Translations under genes and position numbers: made by a program
Shown: piece by piece, positions 52,794 to 62,521 of the stretch
Layout: each line of letters opens with the position of its first letter
Numbering within the stretch: the first letter of the stretch is position 1
The notes under the pieces: model-generated
Told to the model about the DNA's origin: nothing
The model's database searches: none
Seen by the model: the letters and a program-made list of their open reading frames with translations, nothing else
From: an uncultured Pontibacter sp.
GTDB taxonomy: Bacteria; Bacteroidota; Bacteroidia; Cytophagales; Hymenobacteraceae
Assembly: GCA_947499125.1 (NCBI GenBank)
Contig: CANMMP010000002.1
Coordinates: 558,001 to 622,000 of the forward strand
Length of the DNA stretch: 64,000 nt
Reading direction: 5' to 3'

Positions 52794-54119
52794 TTAGTTT
52801 TTCATGGATTCTACGGCGGCGTACAGGCTGTTCTTATCGGTAGCAGGCTGTGCAAACATTTTACGCATGTCGTCGGCAGCCGGGTGCTCAAAAACTTCCA
52901 GGTCAAAATAGCGGACTGCTGCCAGCAAGTGGTCGAAAATATCCGCCATGATCTGTTCATAGTTGGCCCAGCGCACATCGTTGGCAAAAACGTATAGTTC
53001 AATCGGCATACCGGTTGTTGTCGGCTCCAGTTGGCGCACCATCATCGTCAGGTCTTTGTGCACATGCTCGTTATGCTCAATATATGCACTGGCATACGCT
53101 CTGAAAATACCCGCATTGGTCATATTCCGGCCATTTATAAGCAGGCTTTTGTCAATATCATGCTCAATGTTATAGTTTTCGATCTGCTGCTGGCGCTGGC
53201 GCAGGTAATCTTTCAGTAAATGTATCTTGCTGAAACGCTTAATATCTTCGGGAGAAACGTATTTTATACTTGAGATCTTGAGGTGAATAGAACGTTTGAT
53301 ACGTCGCCCGCCTGTGCGCTGCATGCCACGCCAGTTCTTGAAGGAATCGGAAATAAGGTAATAAGTTGGGATAGTGGTAATGGTCTTGTCCCAGTTCTGC
53401 ACTTTTACCGTCGTCAGGTTTATCTCGATCACATCGCCGTCTGCGCCATATTTTTCCATAGTTATCCAGTCGCCGATGCGTACCATATCGTTGCTCGAAA
53501 CCTGTATGCTGGCCACAAAACCAAGTATAGTATCTTTAAAAACAAGCAGAAGTATAGCCGAAGCAGCACCCATGGCAGTTATAAATGCCCATACTTCTTT
53601 GCCGGTCAGCAGCGAGAAGATCAGCAGGCCACCTATAAAGTATAAAAAGATGGTAATTACCTGTACAAAGCTATCTACAGGCTTATCCTTAAACAGTTCG
53701 GTGGTTTTAAGATAGTCTTTTAACGACCGCATCAGGGCCCGCACAATGGTAATGGTCAGTATGACCGTGTAAATGTCGGTGAGGGTGCGGAGGGGTTTTA
53801 TCCAACTTGGGAAATCAGAGAATATAACAGGCAGGCTCTGCACCACTATAATAAGCGGTATTATTTTAGCCAGGTGCCTGAATGTTCTGTGCTGCACCAG
53901 GAAGTCGTCGAATTGCGTGGAGGTTTTGCTTGAGAACTGCTGTGTTGCACTGAGCATTATTTTTCGGGCCAGCACCGCTGTTACATAAACCAGCACCATC
54001 ACAACACCCAGAAGCAGCAGCATATTCAGGTATTTGGCTGATGTTTCGGGCATGCCGAGGGTAACAAGATGATCGTAGGAGAAATGGCTTATCTGGGAGG
54101 CAATATCTGCAGTTTCCAT
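52794..54119 (-). CDS. MscS-family mechanosensitive channel (YbdG-like)
   Basis: 441 residues. Five N-terminal helices, a pore helix with AAILLLVFKDTILGF (the Gly/Ala-rich TM3 of MscS, here VFKDTILGFVASIQV), then the beta domain VRIGDWITMEKYGADGDVIEI and a long C-terminus. Size and the NWDKTITTIPTYYLISDSFKN motif match YbdG/MscM-like channels. Relieves hypoosmotic pressure. The CAAAGGTA at 54157-54164 gives a minus-strand TACCTTTG promoter box. Confidence 0.92.
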   Translation of the reverse strand: METADIASQISHFSYDHLVTLGMPETSAKYLNMLLLLGVVMVLVYVTAVLARKIMLSATQQFSSKTSTQFDDFLVQHRTFRHLAKIIPLIIVVQSLPVIFSDFPSWIKPLRTLTDIYTVILTITIVRALMRSLKDYLKTTELFKDKPVDSFVQVITIFLYFIGGLLIFSLLTGKEVWAFITAMGAASAILLLVFKDTILGFVASIQVSSNDMVRIGDWITMEKYGADGDVIEINLTTVKVQNWDKTITTIPTYYLISDSFKNWRGMQRTGGRRIKRSIHLKISSIKYVSPEDIKRFSKIHLLKDYLRQRQQQIENYNIEHDIDKSLLINGRNMTNAGIFRAYASAYIEHNEHVHKDLTMMVRQLEPTTTGMPIELYVFANDVRWANYEQIMADIFDHLLAAVRYFDLEVFEHPAADDMRKMFAQPATDKNSLYAAVESMKN

Positions 54120-54448
54120 TTGTAAAGGGTGTTAAATTGATGGATGAATTGCGGGGCAAAGGTACAAAATAAAACCGGGCAGAACAGGGAATTTGCATTT
54201 TAACGATACAGCTATGGTAGCGAACTATGGCTGAAGCAAGTATGAAGCAGCTTTTAGATTCAATTTTGGCTATTTCGGCTAATAATGTTTTCAGGTTTGG
54301 CAATAAGGCTTAAATTTGACGGTTCTATAGTTTCAGGTAAGCCATTAAATGGCTGGTGCGGCACGAAACTGCGGGAAGAGCGCCTGAACCAACAAATACT
54401 ATTCATCTAAATTAACTATAACTGAGCTGATCAGTCCTTTATCTTTTT
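54120..54448. other. Intergenic region between divergent mscS and tex
   Basis: About 330 bases with no supported gene. Holds a TACCTTTG box on the minus strand (54157-54164) for the channel gene. A plus-strand promoter for tex is not evident. Confidence 0.6.
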
Positions 54449-56716
54449 ATGGATTTTAACATTAACCACTTACTTAAAATTGCTTCGGAGCTCAACATAA
54501 CTATAAAGCAGATCGAAGCAACGGCTACCTTATTGGATGAGGGGGCGACGGTGCCTTTTATATCGCGTTACCGAAAAGAAGCGACCGGCTCCCTGGACGA
54601 AGTGCAGATCGCTGCTATCCGGGATCGCCTGGAGCAACTGCGGGAACTGGACAAGCGCCGCGATAGCATCCTGAAATCTATTAAAGACCAGGATAAACTG
54701 ACGCCTGAGCTGGAAGAGCAGATTATGGCTGCCGAAACAATGGCTGTGCTCGAAGATATTTACCTGCCTTACAAACCAAAACGCCGCACCAAAGCAACTA
54801 TAGCCCGCGAAAAAGGACTGGAGCCACTGGCGCAGCGCCTGTTCGAGCAGGAGAACTTTGATGTGGAGGGCGAAGCTGCCAACTTTATTTCGGAAGAGAA
54901 AGAAGTAAAAGATACTGTCGAAGCCCTGGCCGGTGCCCGCGATATTATGGCCGAGTGGATGAACGAGAACGCAGAGGCCCGTGCCAGCATGCGCCAGCTT
55001 TTCGAGAAGAAAGGCGTGTTCAAGAGCCGTGTGATGATGGGGAAGGAAGAAGAAGGCCAGAAGTTTAAAGACTACTTTGAGTGGGAAGAGCCGATCGAGA
55101 AAGCGCCATCGCATAGAATTTTAGCTATGCGCCGTGGCGAAACTGAAATGGTATTGATGCTGAGCGCTCAACCAGAGGAAGAAGAAGCTCTCGACAGGCT
55201 TGAAAATATGTTCGTGAAAGGCAACAATGCAGCATCGGAGCAGGTGAAACTGGCAGCCAAAGACTGCTACAAGCGCCTGCTGAAGATGAGCATGGAAACC
55301 GAAGTGCGCCTGAGCTCTAAAAAACGTGCCGACGAAGAAGCAATAAAAGTATTTGCCGATAACCTGCGCCAGTTGCTGTTATCATCGCCACTTGGCCAGA
55401 AAACTGTTTTGGCCCTGGACCCTGGTTTTAGAACCGGTGTAAAAACTGTGGTGCTGGATAAACAAGGCAAACTGCTGCATAACGAAACCATTTACCCGCA
55501 CACTGGTCAGCATAAAGAGCAGGAAGCAGCACAAACCGTGCGTTATATGGTTACCCGCTTTGAGGTAGAGGCCATTGCCATAGGTAACGGAACCGCCAGC
55601 CGCGAAACCGAAGCTTTTGTAAAATCTTTGAAGTTGCCTGCTTCGGTTATGGTAGTGATGGTGAACGAAAGTGGTGCGTCTATTTACTCTGCTTCGGATG
55701 TTGCCCGCGAGGAATTTCCTGACCAGGATGTAACCGTGCGTGGCGCTGTATCTATCGGTCGCCGTTTAATGGACCCTTTGGCGGAGCTTGTAAAGATAGA
55801 CCCGAAAAGCATTGGGGTAGGCCAGTACCAGCACGATGTGGATCAGTCTGCGCTAAAGCATACACTGGATGATGTGGTAATGAGCTGCGTGAATGCCGTA
55901 GGTGTGGAAGTGAACACAGCCAGTAAGCAGTTGTTAACTTATGTTTCGGGTTTAGGACCTGCTTTGGCGCAGAATATAGTTGAGTACCGTAACCAGAATG
56001 GACCTTTTAAAACCAGAACCGAACTGAAGAAAGTTGCCCGTTTAGGTGATAAGGCATTTGAGCAGGCTGCAGGTTTCTTAAGAATACGCGATGCGAAAAA
56101 CCCGCTGGATGCCTCTGCAGTGCACCCGGAAAGTTACCCGATCGTGGAGCAGATGGCAAAAGACCTGGGTGTTACCGTTCAAGACCTGATGCAGAAAGAC
56201 GAACTCCGCAAACAGATCAACCTGAAGAACTATGTGACCGAAGCCGTAGGCTTACCAACCCTGCAGGATATAGTGAGTGAACTTGCAAAACCAGGCCGCG
56301 ACCCGCGCGAGACCTTTGAAGCTTTCAGCTTTACCGAAGGCGTGAACGAGATAAAAGACCTGCGTGAGGGCATGAAGTTACCGGGTATAGTTACGAATAT
56401 TACGGCTTTCGGAGCTTTCGTGGACATTGGCGTGCACCAGGATGGACTCGTACACGTGAGCCATTTATCTGACCGCTTTGTGAGCAACCCGCATGATGTG
56501 GTGAAAGTAGGGCAGAAGGTAGAGGTTACGGTGCTGGAAGTAGATGCAAATCGCAAGCGCATCTCGCTTAGCATGAAAGGCGACCCGGCTGCTCCGAAAC
56601 CTGCCAGAGATGGTGGTAACAGAGACCGTACCAACAAAGCTTCCGGTAAAAAAGAAGAAGAGCCAATGGACGACTTCCAGGCAAAACTGGCAAAGCTGAA
56701 GGGAATGTTTAAGTAG
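54449..56716 (+). CDS. tex: Tex, S1-domain RNA-binding transcription accessory protein
   Basis: 755 residues: Tex N-terminal helix domain (VPFISRYRKEATGSLDEVQI), YqgF/RNase-H-like domain around residue 320 (ALDPGFRTGVKTVVL), helix-hairpin-helix region (LGPALAQNIVEYRNQNGPFK), then C-terminal S1 domain (GMKLPGIVTNITAFGAFVDI, HVSHLSDRF). Conserved nucleic acid-binding protein associated with transcription; strong match in order and length to the ~770-residue family. A terminator follows. Confidence 0.96.
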   Translation: MDFNINHLLKIASELNITIKQIEATATLLDEGATVPFISRYRKEATGSLDEVQIAAIRDRLEQLRELDKRRDSILKSIKDQDKLTPELEEQIMAAETMAVLEDIYLPYKPKRRTKATIAREKGLEPLAQRLFEQENFDVEGEAANFISEEKEVKDTVEALAGARDIMAEWMNENAEARASMRQLFEKKGVFKSRVMMGKEEEGQKFKDYFEWEEPIEKAPSHRILAMRRGETEMVLMLSAQPEEEEALDRLENMFVKGNNAASEQVKLAAKDCYKRLLKMSMETEVRLSSKKRADEEAIKVFADNLRQLLLSSPLGQKTVLALDPGFRTGVKTVVLDKQGKLLHNETIYPHTGQHKEQEAAQTVRYMVTRFEVEAIAIGNGTASRETEAFVKSLKLPASVMVVMVNESGASIYSASDVAREEFPDQDVTVRGAVSIGRRLMDPLAELVKIDPKSIGVGQYQHDVDQSALKHTLDDVVMSCVNAVGVEVNTASKQLLTYVSGLGPALAQNIVEYRNQNGPFKTRTELKKVARLGDKAFEQAAGFLRIRDAKNPLDASAVHPESYPIVEQMAKDLGVTVQDLMQKDELRKQINLKNYVTEAVGLPTLQDIVSELAKPGRDPRETFEAFSFTEGVNEIKDLREGMKLPGIVTNITAFGAFVDIGVHQDGLVHVSHLSDRFVSNPHDVVKVGQKVEVTVLEVDANRKRISLSMKGDPAAPKPARDGGNRDRTNKASGKKEEEPMDDFQAKLAKLKGMFK

Positions 56717-56740
56717 TAAACTTATAGTTTAGAAAATACA

Positions 56741-56772
56741 GAGCACAGTTGGAAACAGCTGTGCTCTTTTTT
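56741..56772 (+). terminator. Terminator of tex
   Basis: GAGCACAG (56741-56748) pairs with CTGTGCTC (56759-56766), then TTTTTT. Confidence 0.9.
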
Positions 56773-56885
56773 ATCGGCATCAGGAAGCTATACCTACTTT
56801 TAAGTATATTCTTATGTTATATTTTAATTTTTGAATATGATCATATAACTACTTATGTTTATAGTAAATTTTTAACCAACTTCTT

Positions 56886-57602
56886 ATGAAAATCAAATTT
56901 TTACTTGCCATTCTATTTGTAGTAGGCCTGGGGTTTACATCAATGGCACAAACTATCTCTGTAGGTCCGCGTGTAGGGGCGACTTTTTCTACAATCAAAA
57001 CTGATGAAGATGAAGAAGGAGTTGAAACTGAATCTATTACTGGCTTACAGATAGGTGGTGTTTTGAACGTAGGATTGAATGATTATTTTTCAATTCAACC
57101 GGAGCTTCTGTACGTACAGAAGGGTAGCAAAGCGACAATGTCTTTTAGCGAGAACTTTGAAGGTGGAGAGTATACGTTTGATGGTAGTGCAGAAGCTAAA
57201 TTATCTTACTTAGAACTTCCGATACTTGCTAAGGCATCATTTGGCAATGAGAATCTGAAAGGCTTTATAACTGCAGGACCAACTTTTGGATACTGGTTAA
57301 ACGGCAAAATGAAAGTGAATGCCACTGAAAGATATTCAGATGATTTTAGTGAGTTTGAAGAGAGCTACAGTGAACAGTATGACGTTGACTTCGATAACGA
57401 TGATGACGGGGAAGAAAACAGGTTTGAAACAGGAGCTAGTTTTGGTGCTGGCTTGGGTTATAAACTGGGAGCCGGTATGTTAAATATTGAAGCACGCTAT
57501 ACGCTTGGTTTGTCTAGCATCAATGAGACTTCAGAAGAAGATGATACTAAATCTAAGAACCGCGTATTCGGGATTTCTGTAGCTTATCTGTTTAGCTTGT
57601 AA
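56886..57602 (+). CDS. Outer-membrane beta-barrel protein, tandem copy A
   Basis: 238 residues. Signal peptide MKIKFLLAILFVVGLGFTSM then AQ; mature TISVGPRVGATFSTI and alternating barrel strands (FSIQPELLYVQKGSK, YLELPILAKASFG, GFITAGPTFGYW), ending in IAYLFSL-like ISVAYLFSL. Long acidic loops (for example DFDNDDDGEEN). Same family as the 30082 product. The next gene repeats the promoter and signal peptide almost exactly, so this is a recent tandem duplicate. Confidence 0.85.
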   Translation: MKIKFLLAILFVVGLGFTSMAQTISVGPRVGATFSTIKTDEDEEGVETESITGLQIGGVLNVGLNDYFSIQPELLYVQKGSKATMSFSENFEGGEYTFDGSAEAKLSYLELPILAKASFGNENLKGFITAGPTFGYWLNGKMKVNATERYSDDFSEFEESYSEQYDVDFDNDDDGEENRFETGASFGAGLGYKLGAGMLNIEARYTLGLSSINETSEEDDTKSKNRVFGISVAYLFSL

Positions 57603-57623
57603 TATTTTTTCATGTATCATATC

Positions 57624-57653
57624 AAAAGGCTCTGCGATCACAGAGCCTTTTTT
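57624..57653 (+). terminator. Terminator between the tandem OMP genes
   Basis: GGCTCTG (57628-57634) pairs with CAGAGCC (57641-57647), A run before, T run after. Confidence 0.88.
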
Positions 57654-57771
57654 GTTTTATCGACAGAAGGTAGATTACCTACTTTTAAGTATATTTTATC
57701 TTATATATTTTATTTTTTGAATATGATAAGATATCTCATTATGTTTGCGCAGAATTTTTAACCAACTTTTT

Positions 57772-58413
57772 ATGAAAATCAAATTTTTACTCGCCATTCT
57801 ATTTGTAGTAGGCCTAGGGTTTACTTCAATGGCACAAGGAATTTCTGTAGGTCCTCGCGTAGGTGCTACGTTTGCTAAAGTTAAATTCTCTAGCGACGAG
57901 GGTTCAATGGAATTCAAAAACACCACAGGGTTCCAGGTTGGTGCTGTTGTTAACTACAACATCAACGAAATGTTCTCTATCCAGCCGGAGTTACTACTTG
58001 TTCAAAAAGGATTCAAAGTAGGTGATAACGATGAAGATGGTTCAATGAGCGTTAAGTATAACTACCTTGAAGTTCCAATTCTTGCTAAAGTTTCTTTTGG
58101 TACTGAGGCTTTCAGAGGATTTGCAACTGCAGGCCCTACTTTAGGTTACTTAACCGGCGGAAAGTATATCTATGAATTTGATGGTGAGAAAGAAACTGAG
58201 GACATCGAGTTCGAAGATGAAGACAGAAGATTTGAAGCTGGTATGAGCATTGGCGTTGGTGCTGCTTACAAAGTAGGTGCCGGCGAACTGAACCTTGACG
58301 TACGTTATGGTTTCGGTTTAACTAGCCTGAACGACTCTGATGCTGACGCTGATGAAGCAACTGCTAAAAACCGTGTATTCGGTGTATCTTTAGCTTACAT
58401 TTTCAGCCTGTAA
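57772..58413 (+). CDS. Outer-membrane beta-barrel protein, tandem copy B
   Basis: 213 residues from the ATG at 57772. Signal peptide nearly the same as copy A (MKIKFLLAILFVVGLGFTSM), mature GISVGPRVGATFAKV, MFSIQPELLLVQKGFKVG, YNYLEVPILAKVSFG, GFATAGPTLGYL and a VSLAYIFSL end. Mature domains have diverged much more than signal and upstream DNA. Acidic loop EDIEFEDEDRRFEAG. Function unknown; likely a lipid, peptide or stress-related outer membrane protein. Confidence 0.85.
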   Translation: MKIKFLLAILFVVGLGFTSMAQGISVGPRVGATFAKVKFSSDEGSMEFKNTTGFQVGAVVNYNINEMFSIQPELLLVQKGFKVGDNDEDGSMSVKYNYLEVPILAKVSFGTEAFRGFATAGPTLGYLTGGKYIYEFDGEKETEDIEFEDEDRRFEAGMSIGVGAAYKVGAGELNLDVRYGFGLTSLNDSDADADEATAKNRVFGVSLAYIFSL

Positions 58414-58434
58414 TATTCGATAAGAATACCATAG

Positions 58435-58464
58435 AAAGGCCCTGCAAACGCAGGGCCTTTTTTT
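58435..58464 (+). terminator. Terminator of tandem copy B
   Basis: GGCCCTGC (58438-58445) pairs with GCAGGGCC (58450-58457), AAA before, TTTTTTT after. Confidence 0.9.
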
Positions 58465-58630
58465 GTTTAATATTTTTTAAAGACTTACAGATCAAGAAGG
58501 TCAGAAGTTTATACTACTATTTTTATGCCTTCGTTTATACATCATATAAATCAATCTGGCCAAGCACTTTGGCAGAAAACTTGCTTACAGTTTTATACTT
58601 ACAAGTTTTAATTTGAATTCCTGATCTTAT

Positions 58631-59521
58631 ATGATGTTCCGAACTATAAAGAATGCCGCATTGCTACTCGCTATCTGGGTAGTACCGTCTGTTGGCTTGC
58701 AGGCTGAAACTATAACGCCAACAACTACTGTAACCAAAACCGAACCTGCAGCTGGTGCCCGCGATATTGTAAAAGAGATTATTGATGTGATCGGCCTGAA
58801 GCCAAGGTTTGAATTACGGTCCGCTAACATCGAAAATGCAGCTGCCGTTATTTACAATGGCGAGCGCTATATTTTGTACAACGAAGATTTCCTGGCTGCC
58901 ATAAACAATGCCGTACACACCGACTGGGGCGGCGTAAGTATACTTGCCCACGAAATTGGGCATCACCTGAATGGCCATACCCTAAGCCGGGCTGGCAGCA
59001 ACCCCGCCGATGAGCTGGAAGCTGATGAGTTTTCTGGTTTTGTGCTGCGTAAAATGGGCGCCAGCTTAGCAGAAGCTCAGGCAGCTATTAATTTATTGTC
59101 GGAAGAGCATACTTCTGCCACTCATCCGGGCCGAAACTATAGATTGGCCTCGATAAGTAAAGGCTGGCGAAATGCGGATGAACAGTTAATAGCCAGCAAC
59201 CAGGCACCCCAACCAGACAGAACAGGAGTTACTGTGCAACCGCAGCGCAAACAACAGGTACGACAGGCAAACGCCGAGAGCCGTTATGTGCTGAGCCGCG
59301 TACATTTTTCATCGGCACCCAACGAGGAGTTCTACCTAACAAACAGCCTGCAACTGGTGCACATCACCAACCAGGGGCCGAAAGTTATAGGTAAGCTATC
59401 AAAAACTAATAACCGCCAGTTCCCTTATTATTTCGAGAGCAAATACCTGCAACCACTTTTTGTTACTACCAAAGGAAGCCTTGTAAACCAGAAGGGGCAT
59501 AAAGTGGGTTACCTGGGCTAA
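58631..59521 (+). CDS. M48-type zinc metalloprotease, secreted
   Basis: 296 residues. Signal peptide at the start (MMFRTIKNAALLLAIWVVPS). HEIGHH motif (His107, Glu108, His111) preceded by SILA and followed by ELEADEFSG, which gives the third metal ligand, so the catalytic residues of M48 are all present. No membrane helices beyond the signal, unlike HtpX/Ste24. C-terminal ~100 residues lack a recognised domain. Substrate unknown. Confidence 0.85.
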   Translation: MMFRTIKNAALLLAIWVVPSVGLQAETITPTTTVTKTEPAAGARDIVKEIIDVIGLKPRFELRSANIENAAAVIYNGERYILYNEDFLAAINNAVHTDWGGVSILAHEIGHHLNGHTLSRAGSNPADELEADEFSGFVLRKMGASLAEAQAAINLLSEEHTSATHPGRNYRLASISKGWRNADEQLIASNQAPQPDRTGVTVQPQRKQQVRQANAESRYVLSRVHFSSAPNEEFYLTNSLQLVHITNQGPKVIGKLSKTNNRQFPYYFESKYLQPLFVTTKGSLVNQKGHKVGYLG

Positions 59522-59579
59522 GTATAGTTTCAGATGGCTCCTGAAAGCCTGGTCTATAGTTTTTACGTAACTTTACCTT

Positions 59580-60173
59580 ATGATCAAGACCTTAAAACAT
59601 ACACAATACTTTAAGTTTTTATGGTTGCTGATGCCTGTTTTTATACTTGGCTGTAGCACTAAAAGCGATGTTGAGGCTTTTAAAGAAGCCAAATACGACT
59701 TGGCCGGTGTAGAGTCGGTGCAGGTAAATGGTGTTAGCCTGCTTAATAAATCGGATATAAGTGATTTCTCCTTTTCGGATGCAAGCAGGCTGTACAGTGC
59801 CGTGTCGAAGAACGACCTGTCAGCTACCTCTACATTGGGATTACAGATAACCTTACCAGAAGGCAGCAAAGAGCGAACCATGCTGGTGAACCAACTGAAG
59901 TGGCAGCTACTGGTTGACGGACAGCAGGCAGTAAGCGGACTCGTGGACCAGCCGGTTGAGTTAAAGGAAGGACTGAATACTATAACAGTTTCTTCGCTGG
60001 TGAAGCTGGCAGAAAACCAGGGGCGCGTAGATATAGATCAATTACTGCAGCTGGCTTCACTTTTAAACCAGAACGCTACAAATAAACCCCCAGTTTCACT
60101 GCAGATCAAACCAACTATACAAACTTCAGTGGGTGCTTTCGAGATGCCTGGTTACATAACTGTAACTAAATAA
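59580..60173 (+). CDS. Lipoprotein of unknown function
   Basis: 197 residues; lipobox VFILGC with Cys25. Mature domain (VESVQVNGVSLLNKSDISDF, LGLQITLPEGSKERTMLV) resembles beta-sandwich proteins such as LEA14-like domains, but no assignment is safe. A TAACTTTA box lies just before the start. Downstream gap carries the sigma-54 promoter of the next small gene. Confidence 0.7.
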   Translation: MIKTLKHTQYFKFLWLLMPVFILGCSTKSDVEAFKEAKYDLAGVESVQVNGVSLLNKSDISDFSFSDASRLYSAVSKNDLSATSTLGLQITLPEGSKERTMLVNQLKWQLLVDGQQAVSGLVDQPVELKEGLNTITVSSLVKLAENQGRVDIDQLLQLASLLNQNATNKPPVSLQIKPTIQTSVGAFEMPGYITVTK

Positions 60174-60233
60174 GGTACTATTTTAAGGTTGGGTTTAAAC
60201 TTTTGATAACTTTTAAGAAAAAGTGTCGTAGTG

Positions 60234-60249
60234 TGGCACATTCCTTGCT
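60234..60249 (+). promoter_or_regulatory. Sigma-54 (RpoN) promoter
   Basis: TGGCAC, five bases, TTGCT: an exact match to the -24/-12 consensus TGGCAC-N5-TTGCW. The ATG of the 66-codon gene is 45 bases downstream, and no alternative gene lies closer on the plus strand. Confidence 0.75.
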
Positions 60250-60293
60250 TTTAGTGTGTTAGAACACCAATAACCAACTTTAAGCCAAAGGAT

Positions 60294-60494
60294 ATGAACA
60301 CAGAAGTTAATGTAAACCGCAACCAGCTGACTACAAGCACCACTGTTAAAAATACAATGCTGCACGGTTGGGTTAAAATGGGAAATGTAATTGCACAGAC
60401 TGACAGGATCACTACGCAGATAGAAAGTGACCCACTTGTAAAGTTTAATACACAACGCGCCATCCGCGACCAGAAGAGCTGGGTGCGTTGGTAA
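60294..60494 (+). CDS. Small protein under a sigma-54 promoter
   Basis: 66 residues (MNTEVNVNRNQLTTSTTVKN at the start, RAIRDQKSWVRW at the end), with AAAGGA before the ATG. No signal, membrane helix or recognised domain; Thr/Asn-rich and basic C-terminus with Trp residues. Coding status is supported by the upstream RpoN promoter and full-length open frame; product and regulon unknown. Confidence 0.6.
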   Translation: MNTEVNVNRNQLTTSTTVKNTMLHGWVKMGNVIAQTDRITTQIESDPLVKFNTQRAIRDQKSWVRW

Positions 60495-60550
60495 ACTGGT
60501 CTGCTAAGCGAGGTATTGTTTTATAGGATCTCCTTGCTTAACTTGACCAG

Positions 60551-61462
60551 ATGCTACACAAAATTATACCTGGGGCGCTTATAGCCCTACTATTGGCCGG
60601 ATGCTCGCAAAAACCTTTGCTGCACTCCGGCCAATTGCTTTATGATGTAAAAGTATTGGCTGCCGATTCGCTGGAAGGCAGGGCAAGTACAACTGCAGGC
60701 AACTATAAAGCGCGCACCTATCTTATTAAACGCTTTTCCGAAATCGGGCTTCAGCCTTATAATAACTCCTACGAGCAGCACTTCACAATAAAACGCAGAA
60801 CCTCAGAAGGGCAGGGCACCAACCTGGTGGGTTATATTCCGGGGAACTCCGGCAAAAGTATAGTTATAACCGCCCACTACGACCACGTTGGTGTTAGAAA
60901 TGATGAGATATATAACGGTGCCGATGATAATGCCTCCGGGGTAGCAGCCATGCTGGCCGTAGCCGTTTATTTTAAAGAAAACCCACCCCAGCACACGTTA
61001 ATATTTGTAGCACCTGACGCTGAGGAAATGGGCTTGCAGGGAGCAGGCGCTTTCCTTGATAACCCACCCGTGCCTTTAGATGATATACTGCTCAACGTGA
61101 ACCTCGATATGCTAAGTATAAACTCTAGAGGTGAACTATACACCAGCGGAGTCTATCATTACCCGGGACTTAAAGAACTTGTCGAAAAAGTAAAACCACA
61201 GGCAAATGCCCGCCTCCTTACAGGCCACGACCACCCTGACCAGGGCCGCGACGACTGGACAAATCAATCCGATCATTATCAGTTTCATAAGCGTGGCATC
61301 CCGTTTTTATACTTTGGGGTAGAAGACCACCCGCATTACCATCGCCCAACCGACGATTTCGAACAAATAAACCAGGCGTTTTATGCAGATGCCGTTACCC
61401 TTGTCATTGATTTTCTGAAAGTTGCCGATAAAAGCCTGAATCAAAGGCCTGCAAGCAGATAA
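60551..61462 (+). CDS. M28 family zinc aminopeptidase, lipoprotein
   Basis: 303 residues; lipobox LLLAGC, Cys18. Zinc ligands and catalytic residues of M28: ITAHYDHVG, NGADDNASGVAAMLAVA, PDAEEMGLQGAGAF, NVNLDMLS and the final His in HYHRPTDDFEQIN. Removes N-terminal amino acids from peptides outside the cytoplasm. No neighbour suggests a specific role. Confidence 0.92.
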   Translation: MLHKIIPGALIALLLAGCSQKPLLHSGQLLYDVKVLAADSLEGRASTTAGNYKARTYLIKRFSEIGLQPYNNSYEQHFTIKRRTSEGQGTNLVGYIPGNSGKSIVITAHYDHVGVRNDEIYNGADDNASGVAAMLAVAVYFKENPPQHTLIFVAPDAEEMGLQGAGAFLDNPPVPLDDILLNVNLDMLSINSRGELYTSGVYHYPGLKELVEKVKPQANARLLTGHDHPDQGRDDWTNQSDHYQFHKRGIPFLYFGVEDHPHYHRPTDDFEQINQAFYADAVTLVIDFLKVADKSLNQRPASR

Positions 61463-61653
61463 GATATATTACATTATTTTGATATAATGATGTAATTATC
61501 TTTTTTTGCTTATCTTTTTATAACTAATAGCGTAGATTAATTTAGCTGATAATGCACCTGAAAGTATAACTTTCTATTGCCTAATGCTTTGCATTTTTTT
61601 AAGCTGCCCTATATTATCCTTTTTTCAGATACCCTTTATCAACCTGTGTTTAT

Positions 61654-62424
61654 ATGAACAGGAAAATTACGGTTTTTACCCTGATAATAACCCTTTTACT
61701 CATTCACGCGGATGTGGCAGCCCAGTCTGATTTCGTGAAGCGCATGCGTATGAGCAAGTTGCCGGAGCGCGGACTGGTTGTAGTGGCTGGCGCAGGCACG
61801 GCTGTAGTGCGCAGTAGTATTTGCGGCACGCCCGGCTGTAACGATTTCAGACCAGCCTGGGGAATTGGCGCTCTCTATAAATTCGACCCGATCTGGTCGG
61901 CAAGCCTAAACTTTGACTACCTTAAACTGGGTGCTTCTGAAAAGGACCCGAATATGCCGCGTAACTTATCTTTTAAAACAGATGTGATAGAAGTGAGCGC
62001 CACGGCCATGTATAACTTACTCGATGCCTATAGTGGCTCAGGTGGTTACCGCTCTTCGCGCAAGCGCTTTGTAGTGCCTTATGTAAAAGCCGGTGCTGGT
62101 TTTATATACTATACAGCAACTTCTTTCCCGACATCCAGCGAGCTGGCTGAATCGCAGACGACATACGACCCTGAACGTAAGTACCCGGCTTTTGGCCTGG
62201 TAGTGCTTGGTGGCGGCGGCATGCGCTTCCGTTTCTCGGACCAGGTAAGTATAGCTCCCGAACTTTTATACCATATCAGTTCCAGCAAATACCTCGATAA
62301 CGTTGGCCCACGACTGGCTCCGGGCGGCGGCCGGGATCATTATGGCGTCGCTTTTATCAGGCTGATGTATACTCCTGAAATAACCCCCAATATTTTCAGC
62401 AGAAAAGCCCAGCAGGCCAAATAG
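61654..62424 (+). CDS. Secreted outer-membrane beta-barrel-like protein
   Basis: 256 residues. Signal peptide (ITVFTLIITLLLIHADVAAQ) then barrel-like strands including IGALYKFDPIWSASLNFDYL, PYVKAGAGFIYYT, GGGMRFRFSDQVSIAPELLY and a Cys pair ICGTPGCNDF near the N-terminus. Belongs with the small outer membrane barrels of Bacteroidota; exact family not recognised. Confidence 0.7.
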   Translation: MNRKITVFTLIITLLLIHADVAAQSDFVKRMRMSKLPERGLVVVAGAGTAVVRSSICGTPGCNDFRPAWGIGALYKFDPIWSASLNFDYLKLGASEKDPNMPRNLSFKTDVIEVSATAMYNLLDAYSGSGGYRSSRKRFVVPYVKAGAGFIYYTATSFPTSSELAESQTTYDPERKYPAFGLVVLGGGGMRFRFSDQVSIAPELLYHISSSKYLDNVGPRLAPGGGRDHYGVAFIRLMYTPEITPNIFSRKAQQAK

Positions 62425-62521
62425 CAACTATAAGCTCACAACTCAACCACACTTTCTGGGTACCGTAGTGTAAATATACTTTGCCGCAACTAAAAAATGC
62501 TGCGCCATACTTAAACAAACT

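Noticed and set aside
54530..55114. 194-codon minus-strand frame within tex
   Set aside because: Antisense shadow of tex.
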